From Erythrophleum ivorense (lineage: Eukaryota > Streptophyta > Magnoliopsida > Fabales > Fabaceae): a stretch of DNA of 64,000 nucleotides. The notes below the pieces were generated by a model. It ran no database searches. It saw only the letters and a program-made list of their open reading frames with translations, and was not told the origin of the DNA. A program made the translations under genes and the position numbers. Positions 13,551 to 22,194 of the stretch are shown piece after piece (the stretch's first letter is position 1; every line of letters begins with the position of its first letter). Location of the stretch: NCBI GenBank assembly GCA_026724425.1, contig JAIUCV010001144.1:106959-170958 (forward strand), read 5' to 3'.

Positions 13551-14060
13551 AGACAGAGGAGACAATACGGATGGTGAGACCAGGAGAAAAATGAAGAAGA
13601 TGAAAAGAGGAGAATACCTCTCGAGTTTCCTTTTGTTCAGTCGACACGTTCAACAAACCTTTAAAGCTGTATCTGCGTAGGAAATGGTGAATCCTATTTT
13701 CTTCCTCTGCTCTTATGCTCGGTCTCTTCTATTTCTTGCCGTCGTCCTCTTTCTGTCGCTCTCTCATCGTCATTCTCCCCATAACCGAAAATAGAGCCTC
13801 TCCCTCAAATCTGGTTCGCTCCTTCCTTTATAAGCAACTTAAAGCGAGATTGTCACTTTCCCTAAATGTGTCTTTCTTCTGCCGTTCGTGCCAGAGCACT
13901 GGGGAGGAGAATCATGGAACCGATTGTGCCGTCATGCCTATCGCTCATCCCCTCTGCTCACGGGCTTTTCTATGCTTCTGTTTTTGACGAACCATTTTGT
14001 TGTTTCCGTTCTTATAGGAAAGTATCGGGGGACAAAGAGGGGTTTTTATTTTAGCATATA
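13550..14060. promoter_or_regulatory. GC-richer promoter / 5'-leader-like island (copy 1)
   Basis: This ~500-bp patch is visibly richer in G+C than its surroundings. It is conserved in three places (also about 37030-37540 and 48010-48540). It holds cctttataag (13825-13834), which reads CTTATAAAGG on the minus strand and looks like a TATA box. To its left, on the minus strand, is a long pyrimidine-rich leader (cctcttttcatcttcttcat) followed by aaaggtaagg, a good splice-donor match. That order suggests an old minus-strand promoter and untranslated first exon, perhaps captured from a host gene. No long reading frame accompanies it, and plus-strand ORFs of 60-90 codons here are not preserved in the third copy. 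Confidence 0.4.
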
Positions 14061-14184
14061 TATTTTTAGTACTTTATTAATTTATTTCATTTGGTAGCTA
14101 TTTTTTGTTTTTGTTTTCTACTTCTTATTGTTTTTTCTTTTTAATTTTTCTTTAGGATATTTGGTTATTTGGAGCTTTGATTAC

Positions 14185-15752
14185 TGTTGCTTTCCTTGAA
14201 GCGTACACGCAAGTATACGTATCGCAACAGTAATAAAGTGATGAATAGAGTATCGTTCCCACGAGAATTTTTTGACTAAGATAATTGCTAAGTACTAAAA
14301 TTGTGCACCTTAATCTAAATCAAGCCAACAATAAAAGGTGATATGAAATTAAACTAAACTAAAGACATATAAAAATGAGAGACACCATTCTAGATGAAAT
14401 TGGAAAGTAAAATGATTTGGGATTATCACTTCCTCTAGCATTTCATATAAACTAATTGCCTCTCTTCATTTTGCTCTTAATGTCATTAATAGCCTAGGAC
14501 TCTAATTTACCTATAAGCATCTTCCGAATTACATATAGGCATTCCCCTAACCAATCCATAATTCCCTATGCAATTAAATTAGAGACTTAATCAAGAATAT
14601 GTCCTAATATGGCTATGTGAGGCTAGTAGGTATATTCCTATCCTACAAGCGAATCAATCCACTCAACATTACAAATTTCATGAACCCACACTACACAATC
14701 CATGGTCAAGTCCTAAAATCCCTTTTCCAAGTTCATTTAGGTTACCCAAATCATCTAATGGTTTCCACACACTTAGAAGCATGAAGCATAAGGATTAAGT
14801 AATTAATTCATACCATTAATTGCAAATAAAGAGAGTAAATATAACATATTACAAACTAGAGTTCATCACAATCCCAAATCAACAAGTTTAGCTCATAACT
14901 ATAGGAAATAGCAACATTAAGAACAGAGCATAAATCAAATGGGTAAAGAAATACAAGGAAAAGTAAGGGAAGAAGAGCAAAACAGATTTAATCGGTGAAT
15001 CTTCCATAAACCCAAGCTTCTTCCATGACATTTGAAGCTCCAAACCCTTCATTCTCCTCTCCAAAACTTTTAGAATGGCGGCCTCTGTCGAAGAAGTCTT
15101 GGAAGCCCTTTAAAACCCTAAAAAACGCAACAAAAAATGGTGCGTTCTACATTTTTTACGAACTGCGCCGCGGCGGCGCTCAAATGCGTCGCGGCGCAAA
15201 TGAATATCTTTCAGCAGCGATGAAAAGCGCCGCAGCGCGAAATTTTACGCCGCAGCCAAATTAGCTTTTGTTTCTCCACGCGCCGCGGCACTTAATTTTG
15301 TCACCGCGGCACTGAATTTTCTTCAGCAGCGGTTTTGAGCGCCATCTTTTACTCTTTTGTCTTTTCTTCTTTGTTTCTTGCTTTTTCTTTTTCTATTTCT
15401 TTTTTATCATTTTCCAATAAATCTCAATACTTGTTCTTTGCATTTCAAAACTTCTAAACTTGTTTCTTTATAATTGTAACCCTACAAAAATATAAAATTT
15501 ATCTAATTAATATTTATAATCTACCAACAAAGATTAAATAATTTAGCAACATAAAAATATAAATAAAAACACAAAATACAACTTAACTAAAATAAAAAAA
15601 ATCAAAAGTGAAGAAATAAAACCAAAATTTACTAAATGCTAACTTAACTAACATTTGTTAATTTTATAAATAAAAAATATAAAATAAGTTCAATATTTAT
15701 ATGATAAATCCCTTAAAATATTGAGAAAATCATGACAATTTTGGACTTATCA
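14185..15752. mobile_element. Solo LTR, 1568 bp, only in copy 1
   Basis: The element begins TGTTGC and ends TTATCA (TG...CA), and is flanked by the 5-bp duplication ATTAC at 14180-14184 and 15753-15757. Copy 2 has the empty site with a single ATTAC at 37662-37666. These are the marks of an LTR-retrotransposon insertion reduced to one LTR by recombination. Near its left end is a cttgaagcgtacacgcaagt ... cgttcccacgaga stretch of a kind I associate with plant LTRs. A GC-rich patch at 15160-15350 repeats CGCCGCGGC-type units. The 79-codon ORF at 15025-15264 runs through this patch and shows no domain. No primer site, gag or pol is present; the parent family is unknown. Confidence 0.93.
15163..15345. 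repeat. CGCCGCGGC-rich degenerate repeat inside the solo LTR
   Basis: At least five short units built around gcgccgcggc / gcgtcgcggcgc / gcgccgcagcgc are separated by 20-45 bp of AT-rich sequence. Many CpG and CpNpG sites stand out against the AT-rich surroundings, so the patch is a likely target of cytosine methylation. Confidence 0.7.
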
Positions 15753-16734
15753 ATTACTTGGCCTAATTCTTGAACTATTTGAGTTTTGGGTGTTTTGTTA
15801 TGTGTTTTTTTCTTTTATAATCTTTTTTTTATTTTTATTATTACATTAAAATCTTTTTTCCTCTTTTTTTTCTACTTTTATTATTTTTTATTTAGAATAT
15901 ATTTTTCTTTTAAAGTTTATTTTTATTTTTATTTTGATTATTTTTCATTTAGGGCTAAAAAATAAGGTTATCTAGAAAACAAGTAAATATGACTAAATCA
16001 AAATTGACTAGGACTCTAATGATTTTTTTTATGATTGTAATGACTCTTTTTTAATTTTTAATTTTATTTTTTATTAGCCTAAAATAATGTTAAAATTGAC
16101 TTAAAATTAAATACAACTCACATAAAAAAAATGAATCCAAATTAAATTTAAATTGATTCCAAAATTAGCTATAACCTAAATGACTTCAATATTACTTAAG
16201 TAAAACCTAAAATTCGAATGTTTTAATTTAATATGGTTTTTTTACTATTATCTTTAAGAAATGCTTGGACAAAATATGGTATTTATAGTTGTCCTTTTTA
16301 CTTGTTTCTTAGGTGAGAAAATTGAAAATAGAATTTTGATGTTTTTGCATAAGGAACAAATAAAGATAAGAATATATACTTTTGCCTAAGATGACTAAAT
16401 TAAACAACATGACTATACTAGACTTGAAGACTTGATGGAACTAAGTTGGGCTATATAAACCCCCTAACAAACATAATTGACTACAAACAAATTAATACAA
16501 ACTCAAATCAAAACCTAAAAGTGAAAAGATTAAGTGACCCAAACAAAATAAGATATTGATGGGTTGCACCACTTTACTTATGCCTTAAGTGAGAAGGGTG
16601 AAAATTTAATTTTGGTATTCTTAACTTAAGAAGAAGTAAAGATGGATCTATGTGTTTTAGTTGAGGAGCTAAAAATTTACATAGACATAGTACTAGATTA
16701 TTTTCTTCATTTTACCTTAGGAGTTACTTTTTGA

Positions 16735-17187
16735 TTATTCTTTATCTAGTTTTAGGAGCTATCTAATCATTAATTAAAATTAAATAATAAACCAAATAGA
16801 TAATTTTATTATCATTACTTAATTTTTAATTTAAATGATAATTACAAATTTATGAAATAAATGTGTACATCATTGATTAAAATTTAATAATTATCTTATA
16901 AAAATAATATTAATGTAATTTAAATAATTTCAAATAATATATTTATTACTTAAGTAATATCTTTATTTCTATATCAATTATCAATTTTTTTATTCACTTA
17001 TTTTTATCTAGGTTTACGAGTAACCTAATCATTAATCAATAATGAAAAAATAAACTAAATAGATAATTTTATTATAATTATTTAATTTCTAATTAAAAAG
17101 ATGGCTACAATTACAAATTTATTAAATAAATTCGTACAATACTTATTAAATTTTAATAATTAATGCATAAATATTTATATTATATTA
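16735..17187. repeat. Spacer with a degenerate ~260-bp tandem repeat
   Basis: This spacer separates copy 1 from the short unit. The block at about 16741-16875 (ttatctagttttaggagct...aatcattaat...agataattttatta...acaaattta) recurs at about 17003-17140 with moderate divergence, a period near 262 bp. Otherwise it is AT-rich with no gene. Confidence 0.75.
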
Positions 17188-17262
17188 TTTCAAGAATATT
17201 GATGAATAATGATAATTTCATATAAATAGAAGAATTTCAAATTACATAGAAAGAAATTAAAA

Positions 17263-17907
17263 CTAACTTCTACAGTAGCAAACGCCTTTCGCATCATTTT
17301 TTAGTTGTTGCTCAAGTGCAAGCAAAGGCTCATCCCAGGTACGAAAATCATAGTTGCTTCTGGATCCAAGTTTTGCAAGGAAGTCAGCACATTGATTGCC
17401 TTCTCTTAGAACATGCACTAGATACACTTCCCATTTCCTTTGACATAGCCTTCGAATTTCACCAATAACAACTCCATGCATATGACCATCGACGTCAGCC
17501 TCTTCTACTAATTGAAGGGCCTTCATTGAATCTGTCTCACATATGACCCTACGACATCCTTTTTCCCATGCAAGCTCGAGACCTTTTCTAATTGCTGAAA
17601 GTTCTGCATATAAAATTTTGCTGAAACCGATAGAACCTGCGAACCCGACTATCCAATTACCATTCGTGTCTCGAATGAGTCCTCCTATGCCAGCCTTTCC
17701 TGGATTGCCGAGAGAACTACCGTCGACGTTGATTTTAAATGTTCCAGATATGGGTGCTTCCCACTTAATCAGTCGTACTGGTCTGGGTCTTGGTCTTGGT
17801 CTTGGTCTTTGCATGCCATGATGAAAGACTCCTCCTCCTATTACTGGGTAATTAGCAACAATACAAGCCATATATATTAACCTGCATGCGTTGCAAACAA
17901 AAATCAT
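17263..17907 (-). CDS. Single-domain RNase H-like protein (RVT_3 type), 214 aa
   Basis: It encodes an RNase H fold of the plant 'reverse-transcriptase-like' RVT_3 family, which cleaves RNA in RNA:DNA hybrids when active. The domain covers about residues 57-182. The four acidic residues are in place: D62 in INVDGSS, E102 in YAELSA, D126 in CETDSM and D175 in QCADFLAKLG. The GNPG and GIGGLIRD stretches after the first Asp are also typical. Before the domain is a PR-repeat (residues 34-43). There is no reverse transcriptase, zinc-finger or RNase H partner domain nearby, so this is either the tail of a LINE-type element or a stand-alone plant gene; I favour the latter because the frame is intact in both copies. 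The true start is uncertain: Met13 or Met32 are possible, and tgcatgcag before codon 10 could be a splice acceptor. The stop is TAG. Confidence 0.7.
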   Translation of the reverse strand: MIFVCNACRLIYMACIVANYPVIGGGVFHHGMQRPRPRPRPRPVRLIKWEAPISGTFKINVDGSSLGNPGKAGIGGLIRDTNGNWIVGFAGSIGFSKILYAELSAIRKGLELAWEKGCRRVICETDSMKALQLVEEADVDGHMHGVVIGEIRRLCQRKWEVYLVHVLREGNQCADFLAKLGSRSNYDFRTWDEPLLALEQQLKNDAKGVCYCRS

Positions 17908-17986
17908 ATTTATGAGTTATCTTGTACCTTCACAATATATGTAGATAAATATATGATTGCATATAGATAGGTAAAATATTTTTGTA

Positions 17987-20540
17987 ACTAGTACTAGTAA
18001 TACTTCAATTACTCATGATTTGGTATTAAATTTTTGAGTGAATCATAAATATTTTTTAAAAATTTTATTAAAATTATACAGACTTTTTCTTATTTTTATA
18101 ATATACATAAATCTCTTTCAAAATAAAAATTTATTTTACACTTTAGTCTAATTTTAAATTTTTTGACTAAAATATCCTTCATTAATTTATATACATATTT
18201 AAAAAAATTAAGCAAAAGATATTTTGGTTAACAACTTTAAAATTGGATTAAAGTATTGGATATCCTTTTGTTGCAAGTATATTTTAAAAATAAGAAGAGA
18301 TATGTATAATTTAAGAGAAGTCTGCTGTATAGTTTATTGTAAATTTTTTAAAATCCAAACATTGATATACAAAATCTTCTCAAGGGTGGAAGAGGGCCAT
18401 AACTCACATAACGAAGAGCATTGTTAATTCATATATCATAAGTTCCTAACCGTATATTTCTGATTCTAATCTTTTAAGTATTGTTGTAATCAAAATAAAG
18501 ACGTAAAAAATAAAAATAATGAAAACATAATGAATAAATTAAAGAAATAGAAAAGATCTCTATTCTCTATTTGGATGCAAAAGAATTATAAATGATCAAA
18601 AATTTTAAAAGATATATGTTCAAAACAAACAATTTTTTTCATATAATATGTATGAAAAAGAATTTTAACTTAATTTGAGCAAAAATTTATGTTGATTCTT
18701 TAAAGGTAATTTGATTTTGTTTCAATTTTATCATTTCAAAAACTGTAACACGATAAGATAGTGCTACAAATATTTTGAGAATGAAACAAACTCAAACTTT
18801 CAAACAATAAATTCTTTACTACCTTCTTTACTATCTTTTTTCGTTCAAAACTAAATCTCTTTCGTATGTAAATTAAAGAAGAGAAAAAGAATTCAAAATC
18901 AGTTCTATACTTTGAAAAGCAATTATCATTCATAACGCAACCATAGTTAATGCTTTTGTTGTTTCTTTTTTCTTACCTTTTAGGGGCGATAGTAGAGAAG
19001 AGAGATGTGCTGATGATATTATTGCAAACACTAGTGATCTCAAGGCAAAGAAGATAGAGTGAGTTTTGGGTGGAAAGCTCCAGGCGAAGAATACAGAGTG
19101 AAACTTTGGTGGAATGGAAAAATGGTTATTTAAAGATAGAATGAGGCGGTGGTGTTTTGGATATAGAAGTTATCAAGAAGTGAAATGATAAAATGAAAAC
19201 ATTCTTATTTTAACTTTCATAAGGATAATGAGGATAGTTATATTATTATCAATTATTTAATGATAATGAATTATTGTCTATTGATTATTTATCTACTACA
19301 TAGTTTCTAGTTTGCATAACATGGTTAAGAAATAAAACGGATTATCGATAGCTAACAAAGGTAGAGTCAGTTAAAAAAAAATTCTCAATCAAAATCATGA
19401 TTTTGGTTGCTTATATATATTAGATATATATATATATATTTAATTAATATAAAATAATTATTTTTTAAAATTGAAAATACATTAAATGTTTAATTTTCAA
19501 CAGAAAATAAATAATATTAAAATAAAAGACAAAAATATTTTTTAATAAATTATATTTTTAATAACAAAGTAATATTTTTAAAAAATATTTTAATTATATT
19601 TTAACTTAAACGAATTATGTATATTTTTATTTGGAAAGGCTGTGTCATTTCGCTTCCTTATAAATCCATCACTACCATGGCACCACCGCCATATTCATAA
19701 TAAAAGAAATGTTTGTTAACGAATTTCCATATAATTCTAAAGCACCGCTGCTATAATGTAGAACTGATTTTGTGTTTTTCTTTTCATACAGGTAAAATTT
19801 ATTTTCGGATGAAAAAGATTGTGGAGAAGAAATTAATGAATCAAAATATATACTTTGATCTTCAAAAGAAAAAAAAAAGTTTGCTGACTTTCATAATATG
19901 TACAAGAACTTATAGAGTGAAACTCTATTTTGTGGTACTTTCAAGACTTCAAAGATTTTATCAATATTAATTTAATTTTCTCAAATATTTTTTTGTATCA
20001 TTTTATATTTAGAAAGTTCAAATTTGTTAAAGTCCCATGGAATATTGCTGCGCTAGTTTCGTGTTAAGATGATGGGGCAAAATAAATTTTTACTCAAATC
20101 AAGCCAAATATAACTCTTTTTTTCATATATTATATGAATAAAAATTATTTGTTTTGAACATATATCTTTTGAAAATTTTGGTTGTTTATAATTATTCTGC
20201 ATCCAAATGAATGGAGTAGAGAGCATTTCTATTTCTTTAATTTAGGTCTTTGTTTATTTATTTAAAAAAAATTTTAGGCCCTTATTTTCATTACAGTAAG
20301 AACTTAAAAGATTGAAATTATAAATATACATATTGTTAGGAACTTATTATATGTGAATTAATTTTTTTTTTTTTGGGGTTTTGGCTACTAGAGCTATCAC
20401 CTCTTCTCCCTTTAGAAAGATCCACCACTTATAGTAGGCTGATCATACAATCTTAAGTATGTATGTATATCAAAGTTTGGTTTTAATAAATTTAATACCA
20501 AATCATTTGAGTAATTGAAGCATTCGGTACTAGTACCAGT
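17987..20540. repeat. Large imperfect inverted repeat (short unit)
   Basis: The left arm (17987-18912) is the reverse complement of the right arm (19758-20540), around a ~845-bp loop. Matching blocks in order from the loop outward are tagaactgattttg, gaacatatatcttttraaa, ttcttttgcatccaaat and taataccaaatcat. The left arm has lost ~265 bp that are present in the neighbouring unit, and contains an inserted ~330-bp foldback (about 18040-18360). A transcript crossing it could fold into a long hairpin. No terminal target duplication is seen. Confidence 0.75.
18040..18360. mobile_element. Small foldback element in the left arm (short unit)
   Basis: This segment interrupts the left arm but has no counterpart in the right arm. 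Its halves are loosely inverted (aaattttattaaaattatacagac near the start; ctgtatagtttattgtaaatttttt near the end), and the middle parts pair as ttgactaaaatatcc / gatattttggttaa. An equivalent sits at about 22255-22575. No target duplication is resolved. Confidence 0.45.
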
Positions 20541-21192
20541 TGCAATTTATTTTATAGACAATTAATTATTAGGTATTTCTAATTTATCTAAATTTTTAGT
20601 TTAATTCCCATAAATTAAAAAAAAAAACCGGAAGTAATCGTGAAGAGGTGCTGCCAAATTCAAAATTGGATGGGTTTGCCAGTCTCTATCAAACACGTAA
20701 TTATGATCCTTGCATGAAGATGAAGCACAAGGGGATCACCAAACTGGCACTTAATTGGTACTTGGCGTTGGATTTATGCTCCTTCCTCAATCTTCATTAG
20801 TCTTCGTGGCAGTTTTTTATATTTATTAAATGATTACAATTTGTCAATTTATGAGAGACACAGGATTTAATTTCATTGATAGTAGATTAAACTTTTTGTC
20901 TTGCAAGTTTTTGAGAGGGATTCTTAACGCGGAGTGGCTACAAATTTCTACACATGCCCACCGCATAAAGCTTGGTAATAAAACTCTCTTGATTTGTTTG
21001 CGGGCTCATACTATTTTGATCTTCCAATTTGTCAAAATTGCTATGGCTGGAAGTAAGAGATTTATGCTTTCACTATTACTTTGTGCAATCTTAGTATACA
21101 TTTCTTGAATATGAGTTGTACTGTTTTTAAACATTATGCTAATTATTATTTTTTTGTATTTTTGGTTTCATGTGTTATAGCAGCCAATTATA

Positions 21193-21396
21193 GGGAGTGT
21201 ACTCTTTAGATCATCCAAACGTATTATGATCTTTTACAATAATATATCGTATATTTAGAAGAGTGAGTGACACAAAATGATAAAAATATATATGCGATAT
21301 TTTTTTTACTTACTTCTTATTTTTTTTTATCTCCTTTTAAATGCATATCGTGTATCTCCTTGTTAAATGCAGAAAATTCATATTTCTCTAGTCCAC
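21193..21396. other. Spacer between array units
   Basis: About 200 bp with no match elsewhere in the window. It is AT-rich and contains tgcgatatt (21293) and aatgcatatcgtg (21340) in loose inverted order. No gene. Confidence 0.5.
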
Positions 21397-21471
21397 TTTC
21401 AAGAATATTGATGAATAATGATAATTTCATATATATAGAAGAATTTCAAATTACATAGAAAGAAATTAAAA

Positions 21472-22116
21472 CTAACTTGTACAGTAGCAAACGCCTTTCG
21501 CATCATTTTTTAGTTGTCGTTCAAGTGCAAGCAAAGGCTCATCCCAGGTACGAAAATCATAGTTGCTTTTAGATCCAAGTTTTGCAAGGAAGTCAGCACA
21601 TTGATTGCCTTCTCTTAGAACATGAACTAGATACACTTCCCATTTCCTTTGACATAGCCTACGAATTTCACCAATAACAACTCCATGCATATGACCATCG
21701 ACGTCAGCCTCTTCTACTAATCGAAGGGCCTTCATTGAATCTGTCTCACATATAACCCTACGACATCCTTTTTCCCATGCAAGCTTGAGACCTTTTTTAA
21801 TTGCTGACAGTTCTGCATATAAAATTTTGCTGAAACCGATAGAACCTGCGAAGCCAACTATCCAATTACCATTCGTGTCTCGAATGAGTCCTCCTATGCC
21901 AGCCTTTCCTGGATTGCCGAGAGAACTACCGTCGACGTTGATTTTAAATGTTCCAGATATGGGTGCTTCCCACTTAATTAGTCGTACTGGTCTGGGTCTT
22001 GGTCTTGGTCTTGGTCTTTGCATGCCATGATGAAAGACTCCTCCTCCTATTACTGGGTAATTAGCAACAGTACAAGCCATATATATTAACCTGCATGCGT
22101 TGCAAACAAAAATCAT
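21472..22116 (-). CDS. Single-domain RNase H-like protein (RVT_3 type), second copy, 214 aa
   Basis: Same length and domain layout as the ORF at 17263-17907, with D62, E102, D126 and D175 all kept. By hand I count 16 base differences over 645 bp and no indel: 7 change an amino acid (I16T, R107K, E111K, Q132R, R182K, Q-to-R in the ALEQQ stretch, R213T) and 9 are silent. The non-coding DNA next to it (first ~95 bp upstream) differs at roughly one base in ten, so the ORF is better conserved than its surroundings. The changes are mostly conservative and none touches the active site. Both copies end with TAG. No polyadenylation site or promoter was identified with confidence. Confidence 0.72.
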   Translation of the reverse strand: MIFVCNACRLIYMACTVANYPVIGGGVFHHGMQRPRPRPRPRPVRLIKWEAPISGTFKINVDGSSLGNPGKAGIGGLIRDTNGNWIVGFAGSIGFSKILYAELSAIKKGLKLAWEKGCRRVICETDSMKALRLVEEADVDGHMHGVVIGEIRRLCQRKWEVYLVHVLREGNQCADFLAKLGSKSNYDFRTWDEPLLALERQLKNDAKGVCYCTS

Positions 22117-22194
22117 ATTTATGAGTTATCTTGTACTTGCACAAAATATAAAGATAAATATATGATTGCATGTAGATAGTTAAAATATTTTTAT

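Larger units (their letters stand above)
1..16717. repeat. Segmental duplication, copy 1 (left end outside window)
   Basis: Position 1 aligns with 24200, and the match runs, with indels, to about 16717 / 38622, where the two sequences part (copy 1 continues gagttactttttg, copy 2 continues taagattaatag). Identity by eye is very high in the first 2.5 kb and somewhat lower around 11.3-12.3 kb. Differences from copy 2 include a MITE at 4655, a 465-bp segment kept at 12963-13427, and a solo LTR at 14185. The segment is non-coding as far as I can tell: the short ORFs shared between copies do not survive in the third partial copy or are broken in one copy. The left boundary cannot be seen. Confidence 0.95.
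17188..21192. repeat. Short array unit (RNase H ORF + inverted repeat + ~1.4 kb)
   Basis: The unit starts tttcaagaatattgatg and aligns with 21397 onward at a 4209-bp offset. Its right part (about 19700-21190) also aligns with positions 1-1510 and 24200-25710, ending at gccaatt. Identity with the neighbouring unit is clearly lower than between copies 1 and 2, and indels are common outside the RNase H ORF. It lacks the remaining ~13 kb of the large unit, so it is either a truncated older copy or the ancestral short form. Confidence 0.9.

Noticed and set aside
13715..14097. Overlapping plus-strand ORFs of 62-90 codons in the GC-richer island
   Set aside because: Three frames open at once reflects composition; frames change in the third copy. 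I treat the island as regulatory-like instead.
15025..15264. 79-codon ORF in the solo LTR
   Set aside because: Runs through the CGCCGCGGC repeat, is low-complexity in part, and matches no domain.
17543..17821. Plus-strand ORF opposite the RNase H gene (and 21785-22030)
   Set aside because: Antisense shadow of the RNase H frame; its Gly-Leu run is the complement of the Pro-Arg repeat.
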